Origin: Lactobacillus gigeriorum DSM 23908 = CRBIP 24.85 | GTDB taxonomy: Bacteria; Bacillota; Bacilli; Lactobacillales; Lactobacillaceae | Length of the DNA: 62,260 nucleotides | NCBI RefSeq assembly: GCF_000296855.1 | Contig: NZ_CAKC01000037.1 | Span: forward strand, 1 to 62,260 | Direction of reading: 5' to 3' | Translations under genes and position numbers: made by a program | Notes under the pieces: generated by a model | What the model was told of the DNA's origin: nothing | What the model saw: the letters and a program-made list of their open reading frames with translations, nothing else | Database searches by the model: none | Part shown: positions 7,497 through 16,567 of the stretch, piece after piece | Numbering within the stretch: the first letter of the stretch is position 1 | Layout: every line of letters begins with the position of its first letter

Positions 7497-10400
7497 ATGC
7501 AATTAAATCGACACCAATTAGGTCAACTTGTCGGCGCAAATAAACGCGAACACTTCTATGAATTACATTATGCGACTGGCGAGATTGCCCATTTATATAT
7601 TTTAGCGGATGGAATTTTCCGTTATTTTCTCGATCCTAATAATAATTTCGACGAAGCACATACTGATCTAGTTCAACTTGAGAATTTCGACAATAGCTAC
7701 TTTGAAAAATCTCGTCCTCGTGCTACCAGCGATTCCTTGATTATTCAAACTGGCGACTATCAGTTGATTTTCCAACAAAAGCCAGCAACGATGACGATTT
7801 TCGATAACCATTTGCATCGTAGTCGGATGAGTCAATTGAGCCCGCTTGAAATTGCTCCAACTCAAACGTGCGAAATTCTACAGCAAAATAAAAATGAATT
7901 CTACTTTGGTGGTGGTTTGCAAAATGGCTCTTTTAGCCATAAAGGCAAGCAGATTGAAATTAAGCACGACCAAATTACAGGAGCCGGCGGTGTAATTAGC
8001 CAAGTACCATTTTTCTGGTCAAATGCTGGATTTGCGGAATTTCGTAATACTACTGCTAACGGTAGCTATGACTTTGGTAGCATTAATCCTCAAGCTAGCA
8101 AGATCGCCCATAATGACGGCATATTCGATAATTTTTACTTACTCGGCGATTCCCCAAGCCAATTATTGGCTAAATACTACTTATTGACAGGACAGCCTTT
8201 AATGCCACCAAAATATAGTTTAGGCTTGGGTTACCTTGGTAATTTTGTCTCTACAATGTGGCAACCGAGTGAAGCTAAGCAACGTAACGCCAATCTTTTT
8301 GAAGATGGTGGTTATTATGTACGAACCCAAGACGAAACGGCAGCAAGTGGCAAAGCATCATTAAATGGTGAAGAGGAATATCAATTTTCAGCTAGAGCAA
8401 TGATCGATCGTTTCCACAAACGCGATTTCCCACTTGCTTGGTTTGTTCCTAACTATCAAGTGCCGGTAGAAGCTGCAACTTTTGCTACTTTCAGCGAGTA
8501 TGCCAAAACCCAAGGCGTTGAAAGTGGGCTCTGGACCAACTCTAGTCCTGCTTTTGCCAAAGGCTTTAGCTTCTTAGCCACTAACGACAGCTCATCAGAA
8601 ACTTTGAAGCGTAGCAGCAATGTCCTTAAAGAATTGCTGGATCATAAACGACAATTTATCTTAACCAATAATGGCATTGCGGGTAGTCAAAAGTCAGCTG
8701 CCTTGTTCTTCGGCGACAATGGTGGTAATTGGGAAAATATCGGTACCCAAGTTGCCGGTTTCATTGGCGCTGGTTTATCAGGAGAACCACTTGTTGGTAG
8801 TAGCGTCGATGGTACGCTTGGTGGTGGCAATGCGCAGATTGCAATTCGCGATTTCGAATGGAAAGCTTTAACGCCGCTACTTTTCAGCATTGATGATCAA
8901 GGTAACTACAGTAAGCATCCCTTTGCCTACAATCACAAAATGACGCAAATCAATCGTTCATATTTAGCTTTGCGCAAGCACTTAACGCCTTACTTGTACA
9001 CTCTGCTATACCAAGCACAATTAGGCAACCCAATTGTCAGAGCCTTGTTCTTGGAATTTCCACATGAACAGATTAACTACACCAGTCAGGTTAAGCATGA
9101 ATTTATGCTTGGAAGCAACTTGTTAGTAGCACCAATCACGAATGGTCGCGAAGATGGCGCCGGCAACTCACGTAAAGATAATCTCTACTTACCAAGTCAC
9201 CGCATGATGTGGATCGATCTCTTCACTGGTGAAAAATATATGGGTGGTCGCGTTTATAACCAACTGTCTTACCCAACTTGGCATTTACCAATCTTTGTTA
9301 AGGGTGGGGCTATCTTCGACTTGGGTGATCGCAACTTTGTCTTTTATCCTCATGGTCAAAGCGAGATCACTTTCTATGATGACAACGGTAATATCGATTA
9401 TCTTCACCATCATACCGAGACTAAAGTGTCTAGCACTCTTGAGGGTAGTCAATTAACAATCGTAATTGAGCCTACTAAGGGTGATTTCACTGGAATGACA
9501 ACAGAAAAAGCCACTAATTTGGTTATCTTATGTGACGAGTATCCTGATGGCATTAGTCTAAAAATCAATGATCAACCAGTCAAAATGCAAGAATACGGTA
9601 CAGTTGATACTTTTGCACATGCACGAGAAGGCTTTTTCTACAATACCAACTACAACTTGTTGCCAGAATTTGCTCAATATCAGCCTAAGGGTCAAACTGC
9701 TCTTCAAATTAAACTTGCGCCACGTGAAATTACCGATAGTAAAATTGAATTGACTATCCGTAACTTCAATTATGGAGCTCAAACCTTAGTTCATTCAATC
9801 ACTGATTCTTTGCTTCGCTCACCTAAGCAGCCAAGCGTCGATCAAGATCAAATTACGGCTCATTCACTCACAATTACTTGGCCAAAAGTTACAGATCAAG
9901 TACAAGTAGAAATCAATGGTATTTTGTACGATGGTATTTCTGGCGATAGCTATACTTTCCATGAATTAACGCCTAATACGCGCTACCTCATGAGATTAAG
10001 AAATGTTTCAGGCAACAAAGCTTCTGAATGGTCCGAGCCATTTGGAGCAATTACTAAACGTGCTGCCCGTGATTATGCAATCCATGGCGTTAAAGTAAAA
10101 TCAAACTATGAAGCTAATCCAGAACATCCATTGGCTTATTTGACCGATCTAAAATCAGCTAGTGAGTGGCAAACTAAGGATAAGTTTGATGAAACTAATC
10201 CGCTGACTTTAACCTTTACTTTCGATAAATTGGAAAAACTAAGTCGCATGACTTTTGTTCCACATAATATCGATCATCAAAATGATCCAACTGAGGTTAG
10301 CGTAGAATTATCACTTGATGGCCAAAACTTCGAACCTTACGGCAACCATTATGCTTGGAAAGCTGACAGCAAAAATAAAGTTATTGGCTTGCGTGACGTT

Positions 10401-10508
10401 CAAGCTCGCGCCGTTAGATTAACGATTCATCAATCTTCAGGCCCACTGGTAGCAGGAAAAGAAGTCGTATTCTATCGCGATAAGTCATATTTTGATAAAA
10501 CTGAATAA
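7497..10508 (+). CDS. Glycoside hydrolase family 31-like protein with Fn3 and discoidin-like C-terminus
   Basis: Large protein of 1003 residues without signal peptide, so cytosolic. Residues about 1-230 form a beta-sandwich typical of GH31 N-termini, about 230-560 the TIM barrel, then the proximal/distal beta domains. A fibronectin-III-like segment follows (about 775-855, ending SEWSEPFGAITK), then an F5/8-type C segment (about 870-1003). The acid/base region is recognisable (Asp407 in FFGDNGGNWE). The usual GH31 nucleophile motif (D in W-x-D-x-x-E) is not; the nearest candidate is Asp364 in FLATND. Relatives are annotated alpha-glucosidase, but substrate is open, and the shared nagA control region hints at amino-sugar-containing glycans. 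A TATAAT lies about 45 bases upstream. Confidence 0.82.
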   Translation: MQLNRHQLGQLVGANKREHFYELHYATGEIAHLYILADGIFRYFLDPNNNFDEAHTDLVQLENFDNSYFEKSRPRATSDSLIIQTGDYQLIFQQKPATMTIFDNHLHRSRMSQLSPLEIAPTQTCEILQQNKNEFYFGGGLQNGSFSHKGKQIEIKHDQITGAGGVISQVPFFWSNAGFAEFRNTTANGSYDFGSINPQASKIAHNDGIFDNFYLLGDSPSQLLAKYYLLTGQPLMPPKYSLGLGYLGNFVSTMWQPSEAKQRNANLFEDGGYYVRTQDETAASGKASLNGEEEYQFSARAMIDRFHKRDFPLAWFVPNYQVPVEAATFATFSEYAKTQGVESGLWTNSSPAFAKGFSFLATNDSSSETLKRSSNVLKELLDHKRQFILTNNGIAGSQKSAALFFGDNGGNWENIGTQVAGFIGAGLSGEPLVGSSVDGTLGGGNAQIAIRDFEWKALTPLLFSIDDQGNYSKHPFAYNHKMTQINRSYLALRKHLTPYLYTLLYQAQLGNPIVRALFLEFPHEQINYTSQVKHEFMLGSNLLVAPITNGREDGAGNSRKDNLYLPSHRMMWIDLFTGEKYMGGRVYNQLSYPTWHLPIFVKGGAIFDLGDRNFVFYPHGQSEITFYDDNGNIDYLHHHTETKVSSTLEGSQLTIVIEPTKGDFTGMTTEKATNLVILCDEYPDGISLKINDQPVKMQEYGTVDTFAHAREGFFYNTNYNLLPEFAQYQPKGQTALQIKLAPREITDSKIELTIRNFNYGAQTLVHSITDSLLRSPKQPSVDQDQITAHSLTITWPKVTDQVQVEINGILYDGISGDSYTFHELTPNTRYLMRLRNVSGNKASEWSEPFGAITKRAARDYAIHGVKVKSNYEANPEHPLAYLTDLKSASEWQTKDKFDETNPLTLTFTFDKLEKLSRMTFVPHNIDHQNDPTEVSVELSLDGQNFEPYGNHYAWKADSKNKVIGLRDVQARAVRLTIHQSSGPLVAGKEVVFYRDKSYFDKTE

Positions 10509-10509
10509 A

Positions 10510-10554
10510 TAAAAAGACGACACTGATCAAAAATGATCACGTGCCGTCTTTTTA
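10510..10554. terminator. Bidirectional terminator between the GH31 and esterase genes
   Basis: Long stem built from AAAAAGACG, CAC and TGATCA with their complements, ending in TTTTT. It has one mismatch and one bulge. Confidence 0.85.
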
Positions 10555-11331
10555 CATCCCTAGCCAAGTCAAGCTCAGCTTAAACCAACTGGCTAAATGT
10601 TCGTCGTTTGGCCAACCATGTTCATGATAATTTGCTAAGCCAAAGCCATGGCCACCCGTTTCAAATAAATGTAGCTCAGCAGGAACTTCAGCTTCCCGTA
10701 AAGCTTGTAAATAACTAATTGAATTTTCTACTAGAACAATTCGATCATCTAATGCTTGAAAGATAAAGCTTGCTGGTGTTTCACGTGTAACTGCTAGAGC
10801 TGTATCGTTAATCTTAGGATCAGCTGGCAATAAGTCATCCCTTCCCTCAGGCATAGGGAAGCCGATCTTTTTTATATCAATTAATGGATAGCCCAAAATC
10901 GTTTTATTTGGCAAGACTTCATCTTTATCATAGCCATATTCTGCTTGATAAATTGGACTAACCGCAAAATAATTAGCGGTTGTAGTTACATGTCCACCAG
11001 CTGAAAAACCAAGCGTTACGATTTCATCCGTAAAAGTACCATATTCATCGGCATGATCACGATAAAACTTAACTGTCGTCAACACATCCAAGGCAGCATC
11101 AGGATAGATCATGCCTGGATCAGTTATCAAATTATATTCAACGATAGCCGTATTGAATCCCGCTTCATAATATGCCAAAGCCACTGGAGTACTCTCTTTT
11201 TTTGACAAATGATCAAAACTACCTCCGGGAACGACGATCATTACGGGTCTTTTACCACTTTCAGCCGCATAAGTTCTTAAGGTGAACTCGCGACCAGCAA
11301 AATTCTTTAAAGTTAAGTTTGCTTGCTTCAT
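10552..11331 (-). CDS. Alpha/beta-hydrolase, acetylesterase/BD-FAE-like
   Basis: Cytosolic serine hydrolase of 259 residues. The oxyanion-side motif is VVPGGSFDHLS, the nucleophile elbow is GFSAGGH (G-x-S-x-G), Asp of the triad is probably in FQALDDRIV, and the catalytic His is in ETGGHGFGLA. This is the arrangement of small acyl-carbohydrate esterases (Axe/BD-FAE type). The start codon overlaps the preceding YibE/F gene by 4 bases, so it is the last gene of a three-gene operon. Why an esterase would be coupled to YibE/F membrane proteins is not known. Confidence 0.85.
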   Translation of the reverse strand: MKQANLTLKNFAGREFTLRTYAAESGKRPVMIVVPGGSFDHLSKKESTPVALAYYEAGFNTAIVEYNLITDPGMIYPDAALDVLTTVKFYRDHADEYGTFTDEIVTLGFSAGGHVTTTANYFAVSPIYQAEYGYDKDEVLPNKTILGYPLIDIKKIGFPMPEGRDDLLPADPKINDTALAVTRETPASFIFQALDDRIVLVENSISYLQALREAEVPAELHLFETGGHGFGLANYHEHGWPNDEHLASWFKLSLTWLGM

Positions 11332-12089
11332 TTTTTCGCCTCATTTTTTATCATGCTTCTTGAAATTAAGACTGTTGCTAAAGGTACGGTCAACAATACC
11401 CCAATTAAAGAATACATGATAATCAACGCTTCGTTAACGAATAATTTTTCATTGACTACTTCACCAAAAGAATAGCCTAGGCGGAAATACCATAAAAATA
11501 GGGACAAAAAACTGCCGAACATTCCGAACAAAATGGTATTCATTGCCGTTCCCAACACATCCTTGCCGATGCTCGTACCACTTTTTTCTAGTTCTAGTGG
11601 GGTGATCAGTGGATTATGTTTTTTCAATTCCAATAATCCTGAACTCATCGCAACCGCTGCTTCAGCTACGGCTCCCAAGGTTGAAAAGATTGCAACTGTT
11701 ACTGCAATCAATGGATAGCTGATTCCTGGCATTTGCGATAACCCAACCAGCACTTCCCCTGCTTCTGGACCAAGCCCTGCTGCTTGTGCTAGCCATTGAC
11801 AGCCTAAAATCAAGAGTCCAACTAACAAACATACTATGAAAGCTGCCAAAAAGGAATTTTTCGCCACGGTATAATCATGAGTTCCAAGATAGATGATCGT
11901 CGCCAATTTTAGCGGGATAAAGATTACCGTTACTATTGGAATACTTACGCCCCATGAAATCAACATTGCAACCAGGATCAATAAAAAAGTATTGATCAAG
12001 ACACTGAAAAAGCTACGAATTCCCGTTTCGCCCCCTACTACCGTCATCAAAATCGCTAATACAATTACTAATGCCAATAAGGTACTCAC
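11328..12089 (-). CDS. YibE/F-family membrane protein (YibF-like)
   Basis: Polytopic membrane protein of 253 residues, about seven hydrophobic helices, with the conserved segments GAVAEAAVAMSSGLLELK and SGTSIGKDVLGTAMNTILF of the YibE/F-like family. It overlaps both neighbours by 4 bases (ATGA junctions), so the three proteins are translationally coupled. In Firmicutes YibE and YibF usually occur as such a pair; transport function has been suggested but the substrate is not established. Confidence 0.82.
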   Translation of the reverse strand: MSTLLALVIVLAILMTVVGGETGIRSFFSVLINTFLLILVAMLISWGVSIPIVTVIFIPLKLATIIYLGTHDYTVAKNSFLAAFIVCLLVGLLILGCQWLAQAAGLGPEAGEVLVGLSQMPGISYPLIAVTVAIFSTLGAVAEAAVAMSSGLLELKKHNPLITPLELEKSGTSIGKDVLGTAMNTILFGMFGSFLSLFLWYFRLGYSFGEVVNEKLFVNEALIIMYSLIGVLLTVPLATVLISRSMIKNEAKK

Positions 12090-13195
12090 TTTTTCTCACC
12101 TGATTTCTGTACTTTTAAAAACCATAAACTGCAGCCCGTCGCAAAAATAACGGTCAAAACAATACTGATTGCGGAAATTGTACTCTGCGTTGCTCCTAAT
12201 GACAGGGTAAAACCAAAGGCTGAACCTAAAGTATTATTGTCACGTAAATATAGAATAGTCATCGGCAATGCTTCTGCCATAAAAATCAGCACTAAGACGT
12301 TAATCAATGGGCCCATGATTTCTTGTCCCATGGTCCGACCACTTTTCATTAATTCTTTAGCCGTGATATGAGGCTTTTGCTGGACGATTTCATATAAGCT
12401 GGACACAATATCCGTAGCTTCGTCCATTACTGCTCCTAGAACCCCTAATAAGGTCTGAGCTAAGAAAATTCCTCGAGGATCTTGAGTTGCATAATCACCA
12501 GTTTCATATTTCATTTCTGACTGCCCAGTTAACTGCATGATCAAAAAGGCTAATCCAAAAGAAACGAATACTCCTAGCAAGGTCGCGACCCAAGTTGCTA
12601 GCATCTTGCGATTCCATCCTTGAACTATCAATAAACTTACAAATGAAAAGATGATGTCTGCTAACCCGAAGACTAGAATAATCTGTGTACCATTAAGCTT
12701 AACATCAAGAACAATCACACCATAGAAGATCAACCAGCTAAGCGCCATTGAGAGGATCAATAATAAACTGTGTTTCCCTGCTACTAATACCATCAACGCT
12801 AGTGTAATCGTCAAAGTCAAAACCAATACCCAATCACGCTTAGGATTAACCAAAGCTAAGCTACCCTTTTTTAAACTGACAAAAACCCGTTGGCGTGGAC
12901 GGTACTTTTCAGTTACTAATTGTGATGGATAATACACGTTTTTTACTGTGTATGTCTTTCCTTTTTGTTTACCTGAGAGAATTTGTAAATGTAAAATTTG
13001 TTCTCTTGTCTGGTCATAGTTGTTATAAACATCTCGGTTATTTTCAATTAACCGATCTTCGATTTGATGATCGGTAACTAGCGCTACCTCATCTTTTTGG
13101 TAAATATCAGTGGCAAAATAAGTTACAGCCGTTAAGATCGACCCTAAGAGCAGAACTCCTAATGCCCACCAAAAGCGTTTCTGTTTGAGAATCAT
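12086..13195 (-). CDS. YibE/F-family membrane protein (YibE-like)
   Basis: First gene of the operon, 369 residues. It has an N-terminal membrane helix, an extracytoplasmic OB-like segment (about residues 30-120), then about seven transmembrane helices. The conserved stretch LGVLGAVMDEATDIVSSLYE is followed by SGRTMGQEIMGPLINVLVL, mirroring the equivalent segments in the next gene, so the pair looks like two halves of one assembly. SD AAGGA lies before the ATG. Function is unknown beyond family membership. Confidence 0.85.
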   Translation of the reverse strand: MILKQKRFWWALGVLLLGSILTAVTYFATDIYQKDEVALVTDHQIEDRLIENNRDVYNNYDQTREQILHLQILSGKQKGKTYTVKNVYYPSQLVTEKYRPRQRVFVSLKKGSLALVNPKRDWVLVLTLTITLALMVLVAGKHSLLLILSMALSWLIFYGVIVLDVKLNGTQIILVFGLADIIFSFVSLLIVQGWNRKMLATWVATLLGVFVSFGLAFLIMQLTGQSEMKYETGDYATQDPRGIFLAQTLLGVLGAVMDEATDIVSSLYEIVQQKPHITAKELMKSGRTMGQEIMGPLINVLVLIFMAEALPMTILYLRDNNTLGSAFGFTLSLGATQSTISAISIVLTVIFATGCSLWFLKVQKSGEKK

Positions 13196-13245
13196 AGTTA
13201 TCCTTCTTTCAGCCTGCAGTTTTCAGCTAGAATCAGTTATAGCAA

Positions 13246-13269
13246 AGGTCGGGACAAATGTCCCGACCT
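13246..13269. terminator. Strong hairpin after the RacA-like gene
   Basis: Perfect stem AGGTCGGGAC/GTCCCGACCT with a four-base loop. The T-run after it on the minus strand is short, so termination may be partial and the yib operon may receive readthrough. Confidence 0.6.
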
Positions 13270-13281
13270 CTCAATAAAACT

Positions 13282-14046
13282 TTATAAATTTAAAAACTTT
13301 TGCCACCAATGCTTCTTTTGATCGCGCAATTGCATATCCTCCAATGTTCGATGTACATTTGCACTTGCACGTTTTTTAGCATTTTCTTTGGCCTTATTCA
13401 AAATTTCGTCATGAACTTCTTGTTGACTTTTATTTCGATCAGCAGCTACTTCCTGACGCTTCTGTTCAGGTGTTTTAGCGGTTTCTTCCGCCATTGATTC
13501 ACTGCGAGTTGGACCATTATTAACTACGATTCCCGAAATATCAGGTAAAGCAGCAATCGCTGGATCGACTTCTTGATCTTTTGGTGCTGCTAACTGCTTT
13601 TGGTTATCGAGCAAAGTCTGATTTTGCTTTTCTACCCGTGCCAATTGTTCCTGCAATTGCTTAATCGCTTGATTCTGGCTGGCAATTGTTTGCTGGAGCG
13701 CACCCAGCAATTTAACGACTTGAGCCGTATCCATCAAGGCTTGATTTTCGGTGCTATCTTCAACTTCGTCTGGTTTACTTTCGCTAACTGCATAAATTTG
13801 TCTTGCAGCTTCTTTGAGCGTTTTACCCTTTTCTTTAGCTAACTTATGCAATGCATCTAAATCTTCTAAGTCTTTTTGATGATATAGGCGCGCTTTTTGC
13901 TTAGTTCGTTCAAAGTAATCAGGATTGCCGGTTACTTGTTCAACGATCAATGAATACTTGCGAAGCGTAGCTGCACTAATTCCTAACTGCTTGGCTGCAC
14001 TAGCTGGTGCTGTCAACTCTTCAAAATCTCTTTTGCCAATTGTCAT
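13282..14046 (-). CDS. MerR/RacA-like DNA-binding protein with coiled coil
   Basis: Protein of 254 residues. Residues about 8-75 form a MerR-type winged helix (SAAKQLGISAATLRKYS...YHQKDLEDLDALHKLAKEKG). A central helical region (about 105-150, LQQTIASQNQAIKQLQEQ) is predicted coiled coil, and a basic tail follows (KKRASANVHR). The arrangement resembles RacA-type chromosome-anchoring proteins and other lactobacillal MerR-like proteins near ddl. No ligand-binding domain is visible, so a structural or cell-cycle role is as likely as transcription control. It lies 25 bases after ddl and is probably co-transcribed with it. Confidence 0.65.
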   Translation of the reverse strand: MTIGKRDFEELTAPASAAKQLGISAATLRKYSLIVEQVTGNPDYFERTKQKARLYHQKDLEDLDALHKLAKEKGKTLKEAARQIYAVSESKPDEVEDSTENQALMDTAQVVKLLGALQQTIASQNQAIKQLQEQLARVEKQNQTLLDNQKQLAAPKDQEVDPAIAALPDISGIVVNNGPTRSESMAEETAKTPEQKRQEVAADRNKSQQEVHDEILNKAKENAKKRASANVHRTLEDMQLRDQKKHWWQKFLNL

Positions 14047-14071
14047 ATCTGAATACTCCCACTAACCTTAT

Positions 14072-15154
14072 TTAATCGTGCTTGTGCAATAAAGTCTTCT
14101 TGTGGGCATAACGAGCTTGACCAGTTTCAATCAACTTAGTGATTAATTCAGTATAAGGAATTCCAGCTTCTTCAAATAGCTTAGGATACATACTGATGTT
14201 AGTGAATCCAGGCAAGGCATTTAATTCTGTCAAAACTACGCGTCCATCGGCCGTAAGCATGGAATCGATTCTTGCTAAACCTGAGCATTCAGTTACTTGG
14301 TAAACTTTAAGAGCATTGCTACGAACTTGTTCAACGATTTCAGCTGGCAATTTAGCTGGAATTTCCAAAGTTGAAGTTGAATCAGCAGCATACTTGTTTT
14401 CGTATGAATACCATGAACCAGCAGCGTTTGTAATTTGACCAACGCCAGAAACGATGGGGTGATCATTGCCTAAAACAGCAGTTTCAACTTCTGTACCAGG
14501 AATTGTTTCTTCAACCAAAACTTTATCATCATATTTGAATGCTTCTGCTAAGGCTTGTTCATATTCAGCCTTGTTAGTTACATGGCTAACGCCAACTGAA
14601 GATCCTTGATTTGATGGCTTAACGAATAGATCTGTTCCCAATTTTTGACTAACGAAATCATAGTTAAGCTTGTCATTAGCCTTATCTTCATATTCAGGAC
14701 GCTTAATCGTCAACCAATCAGCAACTGGTACGCCGACGCGTTGTGCCAAAATCTTAGTAAATTCCTTGTCCATAGTAACAGCGGCTGCTAAAATGTCATC
14801 CCCAACAAATGGCTTATCAAGTAAACGGAATAAACCTTGTAAACCACCGTCTTCGCCCAAATTACCGTGAACGATTGGGAAAAAGACATCGATTTCAGGT
14901 AGATTAGTTAATTCGATCAAATTAGATAAGTTAGTCACTTTATGTGGATTCTTCACTTGATAAGTTGGATCCTTCAATACCTTGAAAGATTCTGCTTCAT
15001 CTGCAAAATAGCCATCATTGGTTACCCAAATAGGGTGAACGTCATATTTATCTTTATCAATTGCATCATAGATATTGCTACCAGACATAATTGATACTTC
15101 ATATTCAGATGAATTTCCACCAAAAATTAATCCTACTTGTGTTTTTTTAGTCAT
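14072..15154 (-). CDS. ddl: D-alanine--D-alanine ligase
   Basis: ATP-grasp enzyme of 360 residues making the D-Ala-D-Ala dipeptide for peptidoglycan in the cytosol. Visible motifs: LIFGGNSSEYEVSIMSG at the N-terminus, the ATP-binding loop PSNQGSSVGVS, and the metal-binding end TELNALPGFT. In the omega-loop motif YENKYAAD a Tyr occupies the place that is Phe in D-Ala-D-lactate ligases of vancomycin-resistant lactobacilli. From family knowledge this predicts a D-Ala-D-Ala product and vancomycin susceptibility, as expected for the acidophilus group. Confidence 0.95.
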   Translation of the reverse strand: MTKKTQVGLIFGGNSSEYEVSIMSGSNIYDAIDKDKYDVHPIWVTNDGYFADEAESFKVLKDPTYQVKNPHKVTNLSNLIELTNLPEIDVFFPIVHGNLGEDGGLQGLFRLLDKPFVGDDILAAAVTMDKEFTKILAQRVGVPVADWLTIKRPEYEDKANDKLNYDFVSQKLGTDLFVKPSNQGSSVGVSHVTNKAEYEQALAEAFKYDDKVLVEETIPGTEVETAVLGNDHPIVSGVGQITNAAGSWYSYENKYAADSTSTLEIPAKLPAEIVEQVRSNALKVYQVTECSGLARIDSMLTADGRVVLTELNALPGFTNISMYPKLFEEAGIPYTELITKLIETGQARYAHKKTLLHKHD

Positions 15155-15295
15155 AAGTCTAATCCTCTTTAATCATCAATTTTATTGTCACTGTTTTTAA
15201 TTATAAACGAATACGCTTAATAAATACGTAAAAATGAGGAATATTTTTTCTAAAGCTTTTGGACACAGGTTATAATTAAGGTGAAAGGATTGGTT

Positions 15296-16522
15296 ATGAT
15301 GACATTGACGCTTAAACAAAGATTGATGACCATTGCTTTAAGCTCGCTCTTAGCCCTTGTTTCCGCTAGTCCAGTTTTGGCAGCAGATTTTAGCCAAGGC
15401 GAAATTACGCAAGTTCATCAATTTCAAAAAAACTATGCAGATCTTGATAAGACTCGCTACGATCGGAATAGTCTCTATGAAAAATCACCTGTCTTTGCGA
15501 CTGATTTTTCAGCAGGTAAACTTAAGCCCAAGTATATTGAAGCGCAATTAGCTTACATTAACTATTATCGTAGCCTATTTGGCTTGATGCCAGTTACGGC
15601 TACTGAGATTGCTAATGAAAATGCCCAACAAACTGCAGCTGTAATGGCCGCAATTAATGCCAACCCTTTTATCAATCAACATGGTTTATCCAATGAAACT
15701 AAGCCCAACTACCTTTCATCTTCAATGTGGAAGTTAGCTCAAGATACTTCTGAAACTTCTAACCTGAACTTCAATGTTAATAATGAATCTGCAGGTGACG
15801 TAATTACCGATCTGTTGACAGACCGCTACAATCTAACCGGTTCTGATACAGGACACCGGGCTTGGATTTTATCGACTAGATTAACGACAACTGGTATCGG
15901 TGCTGCTTATGGAACTAATGGCTACCGCTATTCAGTACAAAAAGTTTTGAATATCAAGGATTTGTTTAACGAACCCTCACAGCCATTGATCTGCTATCCG
16001 GCAGCTGGATTATTTCCAATTGAATTAGGTAAAGGAAAAAATATTGCTTGGTCGTTATACCTTTCCAACAAGGTCTACCTGGGCAAGCCTAAAATCACGA
16101 TTACTGATCTTGATACTGGTAAGAACTATCAAGCTACTGATGTGACTAACTATAGCAGTTCAGGCTATGGCAATTTCAAAACCATCATCACCTACTCTCC
16201 TGGTAAAACGCCTTTGATTGAGGGTCATGAATACCACGTGCAAATTAAAGACCTTTATAACTACCGTTTTAAATTCTTTAGACAAGAAACAGTTAGTAGT
16301 CGCCAAGAAACCCAGGAAAAAGCCCAAACATATCAAACGGCATCGCCACAAAAAAACGCGAACCAAGAGTCGGCGTTCTCGACACAAAGCGCGAAACTTT
16401 GGGCTATGTTTAATCCCAAGAATCAATCTCGGAAAGTTTTTAATTACTTTGATGCCTTAAAGAAAGGACAATGGAAGCAAAACTTCTTCATTCATAATTT
16501 CCTTAAGGACCTACATTTATAA
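15296..16522 (+). CDS. Secreted CAP (SCP/PR1-like) domain protein
   Basis: Protein of 408 residues with a Sec signal peptide ending near SASPVLA/ADF. Residues about 75-230 are a CAP domain: YINYYRSLFGLMPV, INQHGLSNETK, NNESAGDV and TGHRAWILSTRLTTTGIG. The C-terminal half is lower complexity and basic, without LPXTG or a SLAP repeat visible. CAP proteins are common on lactobacillal surfaces; enzymatic function is not established. I chose the ATG pair after AAAGGA rather than the upstream GTG. A TATAAT lies about 20 bases upstream of the start. Confidence 0.85.
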   Translation: MMTLTLKQRLMTIALSSLLALVSASPVLAADFSQGEITQVHQFQKNYADLDKTRYDRNSLYEKSPVFATDFSAGKLKPKYIEAQLAYINYYRSLFGLMPVTATEIANENAQQTAAVMAAINANPFINQHGLSNETKPNYLSSSMWKLAQDTSETSNLNFNVNNESAGDVITDLLTDRYNLTGSDTGHRAWILSTRLTTTGIGAAYGTNGYRYSVQKVLNIKDLFNEPSQPLICYPAAGLFPIELGKGKNIAWSLYLSNKVYLGKPKITITDLDTGKNYQATDVTNYSSSGYGNFKTIITYSPGKTPLIEGHEYHVQIKDLYNYRFKFFRQETVSSRQETQEKAQTYQTASPQKNANQESAFSTQSAKLWAMFNPKNQSRKVFNYFDALKKGQWKQNFFIHNFLKDLHL

Positions 16523-16531
16523 AACTGTACT

Positions 16532-16566
16532 AAAAAAGGAAGCCTAGATGACTTCTTTTTTAGTTT
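16532..16566. terminator. Bidirectional terminator between CAP and UbiA genes
   Basis: CTAAAAAAGGAAG pairs with CTTCTTTTTTAG around a short loop; A and T runs serve both directions. Confidence 0.75.
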
Positions 16567-16567
16567 A

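Noticed and set aside
9558-9782. ORFs antisense or out of frame within the GH31 gene
   Set aside because: They lack start signals and overlap a continuous 1003-residue reading frame.
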